In this document: positions 42,001 to 49,950 of the stretch, piece by piece | How positions within the stretch are numbered: position 1 is the first letter of the stretch | Layout of the letters: the number at the start of each line of letters is the position of its first letter | Translations under genes and position numbers: made by a program | Notes under the pieces: model-generated | What the model was told of the DNA's origin: nothing | Databases searched by the model: none | Seen by the model: the letters and a program-made list of their open reading frames with translations, nothing else | Assembly (NCBI RefSeq): GCF_014467285.1 | Contig: NZ_NKHR01000011.1 | Location: 62,001-126,000 of the forward strand | DNA from: Xenorhabdus sp014467285 | GTDB taxonomy: Bacteria; Pseudomonadota; Gammaproteobacteria; Enterobacterales; Enterobacteriaceae | Length of the DNA stretch: 64,000 nucleotides | Reading direction: 5' to 3'

Positions 42001-43667
42001 TCAAGTGCAACAGTATCTGAATTTTCCCAATCAATAAATTGTAATCCAGATTCTGGGCTTATTTTGGGATCGGTTATCCACTGAACATGGTTAATGGTGG
42101 TGTTTTTTATCGGTGTATTGTTGACTGTATCAAAGGTAATTACAGGGTTAAAAGTATATCCATCTTCTTTCTTACCTGTTGCAGGTAATGGCCCCGTTGG
42201 TGTGAAATTAGCCTCTTTCTGTTTTTTCAACATAAAAGGTCTGACAATTACACTTATCTCAACCGGCGCTAATTTTTGATCATCCTCCAGCTCAGCATGA
42301 GCATAAATTGAATAATTATTGTTTTGGTTATCACCAGATAAATATTTCGGTAGGGTTATTTTTATTGTGTTACCTGTGTCAGAAGATAATTTTCCGTCAT
42401 TGTTTTCAAAATTTTTGTCCGTTGTCCAATGAATCTGTTTGACTGATGTATTAGAAGATAAATTTGCTGTGATTTCATGCTGTCCTTGGCTATATCCTAT
42501 GATTGTTTTGGGTAATGATAGTTGTGCGATTGGGTTTTTTTGGTGTTCAAGGACAATATTGTTATTTCTTTCTACTAAGTCATAACGGCTCCCCGCCAAT
42601 GTCCGCATAGATGCTACATTTTCTGGCGATAATTGCACACTAAGAGGAACACCCAATTTATAATTTAAATTTGCTAAAAATTGTGTTTCAGTATAGCTTC
42701 TTTCACCTTGTTTATAATCAACACCTATTGTGAATAACGGAATAGGGGTATAAGTCAAGCCTAATTTTGCCAGACTGGGGTTTTTCTGTTTAGTATCACG
42801 ATTGAATAAAGTAACGTTATCACCAAAATATTTCTCGTATGTTAGCTTCGCGCCTAAGCTGGGGTAAGCAGGCAGAAAAAATTCACCATTAATGTCATAA
42901 CCGTTGGCAGGGCGTTCTTGATAGCCTTTAAAGTTCTGTGATTTCTGCCAATCACTTAAGCGCCAATAGGCATTAGCGGATAGTTTAATATAGTCACCCC
43001 AAATTTCTCCACCTAGTCCCAAGCGTTGGTTTTTACCCGTAAGGTCATGGTCATAAAACGTATTTAGGCCATACATCCAGTTTTGGTAAAAATAGCGCCC
43101 TCCTAAACCTACATTAATAGTATTTCGGCTGTCCTTGTTGCGATAACCGAATTGAGAAAAAAGCAACCAATCAGTTTTATTGTCATAAAACGGCAGTAAT
43201 AGATCTAATGAATTATTTTCCAACGTTCCTTTTTTATCCAGTCCAAAGTTAATTCTGACAGTGCCAAACTGTGATAACCATTTTTGCGCCTCGGAGGAAA
43301 CTGCACTGTTAAATTTACCTAATGTATATGACTTGGCTTGTTCAGCTAACTCTGATGGAGAAGATGATAGGATATTGCTTACTGTTTGGATATTACTGGC
43401 GATTACATTCCCTGTATCAGAGGTTGAGATGTTATTGTCTTTTTTTTTAAATTTATCCTCTTTATTGGTATTTGAAACCAAAAATTTTTTATCTAACTCG
43501 TTAACTTGAAAATCTATATTTTCTTTCTTACTTATTTCTTGGGTGGGAGGATTATTTGTCGTTATATTCCCTCCAGCAAAGGCCTGTATCATTGTTGACA
43601 GCATCAACAATGTATAAAAAATAGAAAAAAAAGTAATGTTTTTATTAACATATGCTAACATATACAA
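39093..43667 (-). CDS. Intimin/invasin-like inverse autotransporter with Big-1 repeats
   Basis: 1524 residues. A signal peptide (FYTLLMLSTMIQAFAGG) is followed by the inverse-autotransporter beta-barrel (QWLSQFGTVRINF-like start, LLLPFYDNKTDWLLFSQFGY, GLGGRYFYQNWMYGLNTFYD) to about residue 360. A chain of Big-1-type Ig domains follows, and a C-terminal ~190-residue domain with Cys1432 and Cys1517 that could form a disulfide like the receptor-binding tip of invasins. Residues ~645-875 contain two nearly identical 115-residue units. The barrel inserts in the outer membrane and exposes the C-terminal part. Role: adhesion or invasion at host surfaces, inferred from family. A 46-bp palindrome lies upstream. 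LysM was not seen. Confidence 0.93.
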   Translation of the reverse strand: MYMLAYVNKNITFFSIFYTLLMLSTMIQAFAGGNITTNNPPTQEISKKENIDFQVNELDKKFLVSNTNKEDKFKKKDNNISTSDTGNVIASNIQTVSNILSSSPSELAEQAKSYTLGKFNSAVSSEAQKWLSQFGTVRINFGLDKKGTLENNSLDLLLPFYDNKTDWLLFSQFGYRNKDSRNTINVGLGGRYFYQNWMYGLNTFYDHDLTGKNQRLGLGGEIWGDYIKLSANAYWRLSDWQKSQNFKGYQERPANGYDINGEFFLPAYPSLGAKLTYEKYFGDNVTLFNRDTKQKNPSLAKLGLTYTPIPLFTIGVDYKQGERSYTETQFLANLNYKLGVPLSVQLSPENVASMRTLAGSRYDLVERNNNIVLEHQKNPIAQLSLPKTIIGYSQGQHEITANLSSNTSVKQIHWTTDKNFENNDGKLSSDTGNTIKITLPKYLSGDNQNNNYSIYAHAELEDDQKLAPVEISVIVRPFMLKKQKEANFTPTGPLPATGKKEDGYTFNPVITFDTVNNTPIKNTTINHVQWITDPKISPESGLQFIDWENSDTVALDENGYFKHKPVLVSSQPHKGVKVYLQLDDQPQQLVGEIDFYENPANLKVDKVEVLPAVPSLVADGIQIYTYTAIVLDGNKPAQNKKITNMKWNITRNGQDETDNKQLILNPQGDITGGGGELTATLASKEALDNLQVSLSIENHSPVHAKQLVSFNADPQNYQVKDIHVDQKGPLTADGIQKYTYTAVITDGNGNKLDNTKISNVKWGITRNGQDETDNKQLILNPKGDITGGGGELTATLASKEALDNLQVSLSIENHSPVHAKQLVSFNADPKNYQVKDIHVDQKGPLTADGIQKYTYTAVITDGNGNKLDNTKISNVKWSTNKGNVKELTLTAENETTGSSDGKLTAHLTSKKEVSDVLVSLSIESRAPVWIEQKYAVSFKPERMSQIEVSPATPILVNKTYTLTVKVTDDTGKAESNQKVNWSIKDTSQQGLTFNPVTSTIGTDGKATTTLTSTQVQNVTVVASVDGIETKEADVVFAWPTIMKPTFTPASGNVTADADKHPNNAYHYTAQVYSADGKIPYTEKDIKFKWRLKPLANGNAPQNTWLSETGEVTTESDGTLKVNLMSSQLNPVMTDVVVCLAVVGKNSTEIPSTEQCADPVSFVKPVEDLKIDNINVDFDPSKLIKKGDGSEYYTYTAKVVKADGSDTELDDGYEVNAIWDTVQIAEDYNGKPEWIITSDNTVKNGFITAKLSSQVGIGDFKNGQITNGLTVRLTVQAGNGKTDSRETSKQVAFDIVPQKSGVFVYIKESDGKTIRKSKIFEDQNRPNNMFQVVNMYAKLYDLKIKKNILDEGGKIIDTKGFGGSTNAPYVDLTTGEIALNNVSQTANNTSITIQRTNQAKYTYEYSFWVKNSFSIKAIQGVVYPDNPNGSMGCEQTGLTGLRDADELDVGISGNSIYSLKSEFPDSYSWGLFDLLSPNPPQTTRIIASYLNNRGKFAYDTQTGTVTTHGDTFNGYMLCVLSYFSH
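41043..41732. repeat. Two tandem near-identical 345-bp repeats inside the invasin gene
   Basis: Copy one 41043-41387 and copy two 41388-41732 differ at about ten positions by eye. Each encodes one 115-residue Big-1-type unit (core: YTYTAVITDGNGNKLDN, ITGGGGELTATLASKEAL). A third, more diverged unit precedes them in the protein, and a fourth follows. The unit boundary and low divergence show recent in-frame duplication or gene conversion. Confidence 0.9.
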
Positions 43668-43778
43668 ACACCTCGGCGGTATTGATAATTAACAGAAGCC
43701 TCTGATTGCCTTCCCATTGTTAAGTGATTCTAATTTATTCCTGTTATGATACTAGTTATAGTTAGATATTTTAATTTT

Positions 43779-43824
43779 GCGTTATTTAAAATAGTTATCA
43801 CTTGATAACTATTTTAAATAACGC
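43779..43824. promoter_or_regulatory. Perfect 46-bp palindrome upstream of the invasin gene
   Basis: Arms of 22 bp (43779-43800 and 43803-43824) are exact reverse complements around CT; the arms begin GCGTTATTTA and end ...TAAATAACGC. It lies 112-157 bp before the invasin start and 145 bp after the stop of the next gene upstream. Its length exceeds a simple operator; it could be a cruciform-forming regulatory site, an IHF/H-NS-like target, or a terminator half. It has no T-run on either side. Confidence 0.65.
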
Positions 43825-43877
43825 TATTTCCTCTAGAGTATTTCCATAGGAAGGAGGGAAATTGAAAATAAAAATGG

Positions 43878-43904
43878 ATAACCACGTCCATTGAACGTGG
43901 TTAT
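43878..43904 (-). terminator. Terminator of the 345-residue gene
   Basis: ATAACCACGT (43878-43887) and ACGTGGTTAT (43895-43904) form a 10-bp stem with a 7-nt loop. On the minus strand it is followed by CCATTTTTATTTT, 65 bp after the stop of the 43969-45006 gene. Confidence 0.75.
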
Positions 43905-43968
43905 AATTTATAAGATGAGCCTTGTTTAAGCTAATGAAGTCTATTACAGGCCAGATTGGCAAAATATT

Positions 43969-45006
43969 TTATAAAACTCTCCTTAATACACCAGAGAAAC
44001 TATACTTGTCTCCATATATATCACCAATAGCGTAATCAATCAGGACCAAATGCCCGCGGTTTTCTTGTTCCCAATTAAAAGGAATGTCTATTTCCATTCG
44101 CTGCACGTTGTCAACTGTTTGTAAATCAGTCTGTATCATTGTCTTGCCTATCAAGCGAACTTCTACGGTTTGCTCTGTTGTCATATTAGGATAACTTACT
44201 ACGACTTGGATAGAACCATCGTTATTATAATCAAGGGTTGGTGCAGGTAAATTAAGCTCTTGCCCTTCAATCTCGAGATGTAAAATACTTGAATACTCAG
44301 TAATACCGCTATCAGGTATTCTTTCTACTATAAACTGTACCTTCGCTGTATAACCAATAGTATCAGTAAATTCCAGACGAGGAATATAGAATGTCATTGG
44401 TGTGACTTCATTTACTGTTTGTCCTGGTGTCCAGTATATAATATCTTTACGACGTCCTTGCCATAATACTCTGACAGTATGCCCTGGTGCCATGCCTTCA
44501 TAAATTGGAACATTTACTTTTAATTTATCTAACCGATAATAGTCATCTTTTTTCAGAAGTGTACCATGTTTACCTGTAGCTTCTGGAACACTGGGAATAT
44601 AGTCAGATAGGCTAGGTGAATTCACGAAAACAAGATTTATATTCACCGTTGGTGAGTTACTTTCATTTCCATTACTTATTATTTTATATTGAGCTTGATA
44701 GGTTCCATATAGAGAAATTTCATCTACAAGAAACAGTAAATAGTGTGGAGATTCTTTCTCTTTATCTGGTGTAATAGTATATGGCAGGGATTTTATAACG
44801 CCAGTATTGTTACTTTCTGAGCAATCACCATTTAGGCAAAGAAGTCCAAATATTCCATCTCCAGTCTCTTCATTATCATATCTTGATACCTCCATTAATA
44901 GGTATTTGTTCCCCATTTCATCAACGTCATGTATGTTAATGGTATTGGTTCCATATGCCTGTGTGAATTTAGGAGGGGAGAGTGTTATTTGTTCTGAGTT
45001 TTTCAT
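43969..45006 (-). CDS. Ig-like-repeat protein of unknown function upstream of the invasin gene
   Basis: 345 residues, no signal peptide, predicted all-beta. The second half holds a repeat type seen in bacterial surface/secreted Ig-like proteins: VPIYEGMAPGHTVRVLWQG, then FYIPRLEFTDTIGYTAKVQF, then SSILHLEIEGQELNLPAP. A second partial unit follows (VSYPNMTTEQTVEVRL). The first half (LCLNGDCSESNN) is not recognised. AGAGGTAACC precedes the ATG. It is on the same strand as the invasin gene but has its own terminator. Confidence 0.75.
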   Translation of the reverse strand: MKNSEQITLSPPKFTQAYGTNTINIHDVDEMGNKYLLMEVSRYDNEETGDGIFGLLCLNGDCSESNNTGVIKSLPYTITPDKEKESPHYLLFLVDEISLYGTYQAQYKIISNGNESNSPTVNINLVFVNSPSLSDYIPSVPEATGKHGTLLKKDDYYRLDKLKVNVPIYEGMAPGHTVRVLWQGRRKDIIYWTPGQTVNEVTPMTFYIPRLEFTDTIGYTAKVQFIVERIPDSGITEYSSILHLEIEGQELNLPAPTLDYNNDGSIQVVVSYPNMTTEQTVEVRLIGKTMIQTDLQTVDNVQRMEIDIPFNWEQENRGHLVLIDYAIGDIYGDKYSFSGVLRRVL

Positions 45007-45356
45007 TGGTTACCTCTTGATTGAGTAGCTTAAGTATTAGCTTTTATACTTTTTATTTATTGGTGACAATTTACGCAAGAATAATCATTGTGCTGTTTTT
45101 TCTTCAAATAATCTAGTTGAGTGTATTAAAATTATTTTGGTTTTATTTTGTTTTGATTATTTCATTTTTTATTTAATGTGAATTTTAAAATTGGTTATTT
45201 ATATAATGTCTCTTTTTTATCTTACCAATTCAAATTCCTTTTTTTTATCAGTTAATAATTAAATTTTATCAGCTAAGAATACCTCCATGTTTGTGAAAAC
45301 AATTTAAATTATAAGTTATAGTTAATGCTTTTAAATTAAAATAAAACAACTGAAAC

Positions 45357-45547
45357 TATTTTGCTGTTCACGGTGAAGTCGATAGTTACAGCGGTGATCC
45401 GTATACCACTTATCTTGAATAATTAGGACCATATTTGAATGCTGTGTTTAAAGGCAGTAATCTAAGTACACTGAGGTAAATTATTTAAATGGCAGTAAGA
45501 TGGAAGCACCGATAAATGCAACTGCCGGAATGAGAATACGTTTCTAA
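45357..45547 (+). pseudogene. Remnant of an outer-membrane protein gene, 3' end
   Basis: Fragments in changing frames: YFAVHGEVDSYSGDPYTTYLE-stop, then GPYLNAVFKGSNL, then NGSKMEAPINATAGMRIRF-stop. The final aromatic residue and alternating pattern are typical of the last strand of an outer-membrane beta-barrel such as an autotransporter. At least two stops or shifts interrupt it. The surrounding 45028-45356 is AT-rich with nothing recognised. Confidence 0.35.
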
Positions 45548-45614
45548 ATATAACGTACTAAGTTTGAATAGATTTCAAGTGGATACTTTACTATAGCTCC
45601 ACTTTGGAAAGTGC

Positions 45615-45659
45615 AATCTGTTACAAATGGCTGACATAATCAGTCACTTGTAACAAATT
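45615..45659. repeat. Imperfect 20-bp inverted repeat
   Basis: AATCTGTTACAAATGGCTGA (45615-45634) and TCAGTCACTTGTAACAAATT (45640-45659) pair with three mismatches around CATAA. It lies between the decayed outer-membrane fragment and a small ORF. No T-run; it could be a decayed terminator or mobile-element end. Confidence 0.4.
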
Positions 45660-45755
45660 AAACTATGTGTATTTTTGGGCTTCTATACATGACTCAGATT
45701 CAAAAATTTAATTATGGCCATAACCCATTTTTAGAAAGAGAAGAGAACACACTAC

Positions 45756-45980
45756 TTAGATTTTCTGGAGTTTCATATTTTTTTCTGGTGAAAGGATGTT
45801 TAATGCATCACGCAAGTAGCGTAATTTCATCATTCTTTCAGTATAGTTTTCTTTGGAGTGTGAATTTTGTTTGTTTTGTGGTAAATACTCTGGTTCCATG
45901 TAACGTTTATTAGCTGATTTTAATCCAAATCTACTTCGAGAGAATGTTATTGCATCTTTTAAAATCATTTGAATGGACAT
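45756..45980 (-). CDS. Hypothetical 74-residue basic protein
   Basis: MSIQMILKDAITFSRSRFGL start with a good ribosome site (GAGG, 7-8 bases upstream of the ATG). The protein is Lys/Arg/Asn-rich with no signal or membrane segment; the end NILSPEKNMKLQKI looks helical. No family recognised. It precedes the Ig-like gene on the same strand by 750 bp. An overlapping plus-strand ORF (45665-45913) lacks a ribosome site and was left out. Confidence 0.5.
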   Translation of the reverse strand: MSIQMILKDAITFSRSRFGLKSANKRYMEPEYLPQNKQNSHSKENYTERMMKLRYLRDALNILSPEKNMKLQKI

Positions 45981-46144
45981 AGCTTTTACCTCGGTGAAAA
46001 TTAATGTTTTCCATTAATCATAGATAATGAAGTGAGTAACATAAGACAAAAGATTAATTGATGAATTTTTTTGAATAAAGGGCTGAGTTTATATAACCAC
46101 CTTTAGATGGTTATATTTTTCCAAAATCAGGGCAATGATATCAA

Positions 46145-46882
46145 TCAGGGTAATATCGCAAACGAACGTACCGGAAAGCCGGTGGCATTTTTAGGTTTGA
46201 CCGCGATGTTGAATATTACTGCTCCACGTGTAGGCACTTGGTCTAAGTTAGCCAAAAGTTCTATTTGGTAGGTGTCTTGTTCCAATACATAATATTCACT
46301 CAATAAGGCATTATTATGCCTAAAATCTTCGGCTGAATCAGTATCAAAAGTTTCATGCCCGATGGCTTTAATTTTGCGCTTTTCAAATAAAAATTTCAAG
46401 GCATCGATTCCCCATCCGGGGATCTGGTTATTTCCTTGCTTATCTTTGTTATCCATTTTTTCCTGAGATGGCCAGCGCTTACTCCAGTCCGTTCTTAAGG
46501 CGACGAAAGTGCCTGCTTCAATGATGCCATGTTCGGCTTCAAATGTAAGAATGTCATCTTTAGACAATGAAAAGTTAGGATCTTGCTTGGCTCTTGCTGA
46601 CTGGTCAATAACAATTAAGGGTAATACCAGTTCTTTCAATTCCAGTTGATCAAGAGAGCGGGCGCCAGGAATGAAATGGCAAGGAGCATCAATGTGGGTA
46701 CCATATTGACCCATGAAGGTGAATTGTTGCGCAAAAAATCCATCTTTATAATCAAAAAGTGTTTTAAATTCAGCAGAGTCAAACATAAAAAAATGGGGAG
46801 AATCTTTGTCAAAGCTGTGCGTCAGATCAACCCATTTTTTTGATTTCAGTAAAGCGAGAGCTTGCAGAATATCGTTTGTCAT
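46145..46882 (-). CDS. Cyclase-family (kynurenine formamidase-like) metal hydrolase
   Basis: 245 residues of the cyclase family: the metal-binding motif GTHIDAPCHF (near residues 60-70), an N-terminal DLTHSFDKDSPHF strand and later IGHETFDTDSA are characteristic. Family members hydrolyse amide or ester bonds (for example N-formylkynurenine) with a divalent metal. GAGG precedes the ATG. It stands alone between accessory DNA and the fliT end. Substrate unknown. Confidence 0.88.
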   Translation of the reverse strand: MTNDILQALALLKSKKWVDLTHSFDKDSPHFFMFDSAEFKTLFDYKDGFFAQQFTFMGQYGTHIDAPCHFIPGARSLDQLELKELVLPLIVIDQSARAKQDPNFSLSKDDILTFEAEHGIIEAGTFVALRTDWSKRWPSQEKMDNKDKQGNNQIPGWGIDALKFLFEKRKIKAIGHETFDTDSAEDFRHNNALLSEYYVLEQDTYQIELLANLDQVPTRGAVIFNIAVKPKNATGFPVRSFAILP

Positions 46883-46938
46883 AACAACCTCATTTTGGTT
46901 TTTTTATGATTAAACGCCCATCATTCTTTCTTCGCAAT

Positions 46939-47050
46939 TTATTTATCAATAAAAGGAATGGATATTTCAATTGTCTGGTTATAGAGTTGCCCCCAATCTG
47001 ACAGTGTTATCGGTAACTTGCCTTTTGCCACCCATGATTCCGTTGTAGCA
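46939..47050 (-). pseudogene. Short coding-like remnant upstream of the cyclase gene
   Basis: The minus strand reads about 36 codons, CATTESWVAKGKLPITLSDW and then GQLYNQTIEISIPFIDK, before a stop. It looks like the C-terminus of a protein whose body is gone. No family recognised. Otherwise 46883-47290 is AT-rich; I saw no promoter or convincing terminator in it. Confidence 0.25.
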
Positions 47051-47290
47051 CAATACCTCCTATTAATTACCTGGGAAATTCGCCATTATCATTTCTTTGG
47101 TTAATTTTTTGTTAAAAATAACATGTAGGTTATCTTGATTGTTTGCAATTTATAAATAAAATAAAGTGTCGAATTATATTAACCAAAAAAGCGATGGTGA
47201 CGAATTGGCACCACCTAAAATGAAAACAAATGAATGACACCACTAGCCAGTGTTATTATTAAAAAAGAATCACTGCTGCTGTTGTTATAT

Positions 47291-47665
47291 TTATTTTGAT
47301 TCCGACGTTGTCAACTCCATTTCATAGTTACTGACAGGGAATTGCCCGTATGTATCATGTAAGAGTTGTTTACAGCTTTCCTGTTTAATCAGGTCGCTGA
47401 GTTCATTTAACCTTTTTTGCAACAACCTCTTAGTCTCTTTTTCATTATCCAAGACAGTTTGCAAAATTTTGGTCAATTGCTGCTGTAATGAAAACGGAAT
47501 GTCTGAGTTTTTTGATATTAAAGTAACCACTTCTACTGCCTTCAGATAAGTGATTTCCATCTCAACAAGTTCATCCCATTTTTTATTTCTGGCTAAATCA
47601 ATCATTTGCTCACTTAAACTAAGGATCTGCTGATAAGCTGACAAAAGATCCGTATCATTTTTCAT
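47291..47665 (-). CDS. fliT: Flagellar export chaperone FliT
   Basis: 124 residues from MKNDTDLLSAYQQIL. An upstream in-frame ATG would add 16 residues inside fliS and is less likely. All-helical (LSLSEQMIDLARNKKWDELV). FliT is the chaperone of the FliD cap and a regulator of FlhDC. Its ATG overlaps the fliS stop (TAATG), so the two are coupled. Confidence 0.92.
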   Translation of the reverse strand: MKNDTDLLSAYQQILSLSEQMIDLARNKKWDELVEMEITYLKAVEVVTLISKNSDIPFSLQQQLTKILQTVLDNEKETKRLLQKRLNELSDLIKQESCKQLLHDTYGQFPVSNYEMELTTSESK

Positions 47666-48075
47666 TAAACAATATCCTGACTGGCGTTGTAATGAGGACC
47701 TATTTGCCGCCAAGAATCTGAAATCTCGGTAAGTAAATCAATCACTTCGGTAATGGCCTTCTCATCATTGCGTAAATTGGCATGGAGTAAACGGCGGCCC
47801 ATATAATCATATAAAGCAAAAAGATTCTGGGCAATTTCGCCGCCTTTCTCGAAATCTAACCCCTCTTTGAGACCATTATCAATGATATTGATCGCCTTTG
47901 AAATAGCTAAACCTTTCTCTGGGATATTACCCTGTTGCATCAGAATAATTGCACGACGCAGGGCGCTGAGCGCCCCATTGAACAATATCTGAATCAACTG
48001 ATAGGGAGAGGCATTCATAATTTCGCTCTCAAGATCTACCTGAGCATATAACTGGCTTGCCGAACGTTGATACAT
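47665..48075 (-). CDS. fliS: Flagellin export chaperone FliS
   Basis: 136 residues with the family start MYQRSASQLYAQVDLESEI and conserved NASPYQLIQILFNGAL and YDYMGRRLLHANL. Binds unpolymerised flagellin in the cytosol. Between fliD and fliT in the usual fliDST order. Confidence 0.96.
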   Translation of the reverse strand: MYQRSASQLYAQVDLESEIMNASPYQLIQILFNGALSALRRAIILMQQGNIPEKGLAISKAINIIDNGLKEGLDFEKGGEIAQNLFALYDYMGRRLLHANLRNDEKAITEVIDLLTEISDSWRQIGPHYNASQDIV

Positions 48076-48087
48076 TAGTGTCCTTTT

Positions 48088-49674
48088 TTATTTTAAAAGC
48101 TGGAACAAGGATAACTCTGATTGCTTCAGTGAACTGGCGAGTTTATCCAGGGCGGTAAATTGTTTTTTATAGCGCGCCATTGTGGCATCAATGTTTCTTT
48201 CGGTCTGTTCTGCTTGTCTTTCCAGTGTCTTCAGACTCTTATTGATACCTTCGGTTGCTGTTGCGATAGTCCCTTCATGGTCATCTAGCGTTTTTTTCAA
48301 TAAATTATAAGTCTGGGTTGCAAAACCGGTTTTTTCTCCATCTCCCATAAAGAAAGCCTTAACGTTAGCCGGTTTCTCTTTTAGGTTTTTTTCTAGTTTT
48401 TCGTTACTGATTTCCAGCGTACCCAGCGTACCATCCAATTTTTGTTTGATGCCCAATTTATTTAGGGTAGCAATATCAGCAACATTTTGTGCTGCAAGCA
48501 GTTGTTGTGTTAACTGGCTTTTAATACCTTTTAACGTATTGTCGCCCAATAAGGGACCATTATCTTTCGAAGCCACTTCACCTTTTGCAACAGGCTTGAA
48601 TTTTGTCAGTGAAGCAAAAGTGGTCTGTACTTCATTATAAGCATCAACCCACTTTTTGATTGCTTCTTTCATTGGCTCGATATCACGAGAAACAACCAGT
48701 GTTTCTGATTTAACTACTTCTTTGGTTTTAGTTTTGGTTTCGGTTTCGGTTGTGCCATTTTTTCCCGGAACTTTGGTTTCGGTTTCGGTTTCGGTTGTGC
48801 CATTTTTTCCCGGAACTTTGGTTTCGGTTTCGGTTTCGGTTGTGCCATTTTTTCCCGGAACTTGTTCTGTGACTGATTCTGAGACTTTTTTCAGATTTAG
48901 AATAACACCTTCTGGCGCATCCTTTATTTCATTAGTTTGGCGTTCAATGAAGATACCATTCACTTTTAATTTTGCATTGGCAGGTTTCACCACTTGTTCC
49001 ATTGCACCAGAGCCGCCTTTGTCGTCAGGCGTGTAGCGCAGCAGCTCATTCAGGTTACTATCATTCTGAACCGTAATCGTCATAACTGATTTTGTGCCGG
49101 CTTTTTTCGAAGTCAGTATCAAATAGTTTTTATTATCTTCTGCTTTGATGATACTGGCATTAACGTTGCCTTCTTGTTTATTAATGGCGTCACGGATTTC
49201 AACCAGGGAAGTTTCATTATCTTTCAGGGGAATGAGCATTTGCTCTTCTTTTTCACCTGGTTTTTTTTCACCTGGCTGAGTGATAGTAATGGTACGGGTG
49301 CCTTTACCTGGTTCCCCTAATTGGGCTTTTACATCAGAAACATCCTTAGATTTCAAAGACTGCGCCCGGGCAAGCTGTTGAACTTCAATAACATAGTTAC
49401 CCGGACTGGCTTTAGAATCTGTACTTGGAGTAAATGTTTTATGATCTTCGCTTGTTTTAGTGGTATTGAGTTTATCGAATTTTTTGAGTTCTTCGGATGC
49501 ACTCTTTAGCTTTTCCAAACTGCCTTTTAATGTGCCAAAACCAGTTAGCTTAGCGTTATAACTGCTTTGTTGCTGTGTTATTGGCTCTAAACGTTTTCTT
49601 TCATTTACTTCAAGTTGACCCAGTAATTTTGGATCTATTCCAGATGCGATTCCTACCGCAGAAATACTAGCCAT
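48088..49674 (-). CDS. fliD: Flagellar filament cap protein FliD
   Basis: 528 residues with the typical start ASISAVGIASGIDPKLLGQL, followed by coiled-coil-forming termini (ERNIDATMARYKKQFTALDK near the end). The protein is longer than the ~465-470 of enteric homologues, partly from three 15-residue repeats VPGKNGTTETETETK in the exposed middle. A sigma-28 promoter lies 37 bp upstream. Confidence 0.95.
   Translation of the reverse strand: MASISAVGIASGIDPKLLGQLEVNERKRLEPITQQQSSYNAKLTGFGTLKGSLEKLKSASEELKKFDKLNTTKTSEDHKTFTPSTDSKASPGNYVIEVQQLARAQSLKSKDVSDVKAQLGEPGKGTRTITITQPGEKKPGEKEEQMLIPLKDNETSLVEIRDAINKQEGNVNASIIKAEDNKNYLILTSKKAGTKSVMTITVQNDSNLNELLRYTPDDKGGSGAMEQVVKPANAKLKVNGIFIERQTNEIKDAPEGVILNLKKVSESVTEQVPGKNGTTETETETKVPGKNGTTETETETKVPGKNGTTETETKTKTKEVVKSETLVVSRDIEPMKEAIKKWVDAYNEVQTTFASLTKFKPVAKGEVASKDNGPLLGDNTLKGIKSQLTQQLLAAQNVADIATLNKLGIKQKLDGTLGTLEISNEKLEKNLKEKPANVKAFFMGDGEKTGFATQTYNLLKKTLDDHEGTIATATEGINKSLKTLERQAEQTERNIDATMARYKKQFTALDKLASSLKQSELSLFQLLK
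48730..48861. repeat. Three 45-bp tandem repeats in fliD
   Basis: TGTGCC landmarks at 48751, 48796 and 48841 give an exact 45-base period, encoding VPGKNGTTETETETK three times. Inside each unit there is a smaller TTTCGG hexamer repeat (the TE dipeptides). In-frame, nearly identical copies suggest slippage-prone, length-variable DNA. Confidence 0.9.
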
Positions 49675-49710
49675 ATTGACTCCTTTTAATAAAAAGCATC
49701 GCTGGGTGTG

Positions 49711-49737
49711 TTATCGGATGAATTTGCGAAAAGTTTA
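49711..49737 (-). promoter_or_regulatory. Sigma-28 promoter of fliD
   Basis: On the minus strand: TAAA (49737-49734), 15 bases, then TCCGATAA (49718-49711), one base off the FliA -10 consensus GCCGATAA, 37 bp before the fliD ATG. Confidence 0.8.
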
Positions 49738-49844
49738 CTGACAAAATAATTTTTTTGATGGATGGAATAGTTGATGAGAACAGGCGCTATTTGGGTTATC
49801 AGGAAATCTTGTGAAAAAAAATAAAAAAGTTTTTCAAGAAATAT

Positions 49845-49871
49845 TAAAGGTTCTTTTTAAGGAGCCGATAA
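49845..49871 (+). promoter_or_regulatory. Sigma-28 promoter of fliC
   Basis: TAAA (49845-49848), a 15-base spacer and GCCGATAA (49864-49871) match the FliA consensus exactly. The fliC start is 79 bp downstream. Confidence 0.92.
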
Positions 49872-49950
49872 AACTGTTGGCGGTAATGAACACCGTGAGC
49901 AAATAGGCTCAAACTAATTATATCGACTTGATTTTAAAAGGAACTCTACT

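Noticed and set aside
45665..45913. 82-codon plus-strand ORF
   Set aside because: It overlaps a better minus-strand ORF with a real ribosome site and encodes no recognisable protein.
47200..47260. Hairpin CACTGGCTAGTG after fliT
   Set aside because: Only 4-5 bp stem; not enough for a terminator call.
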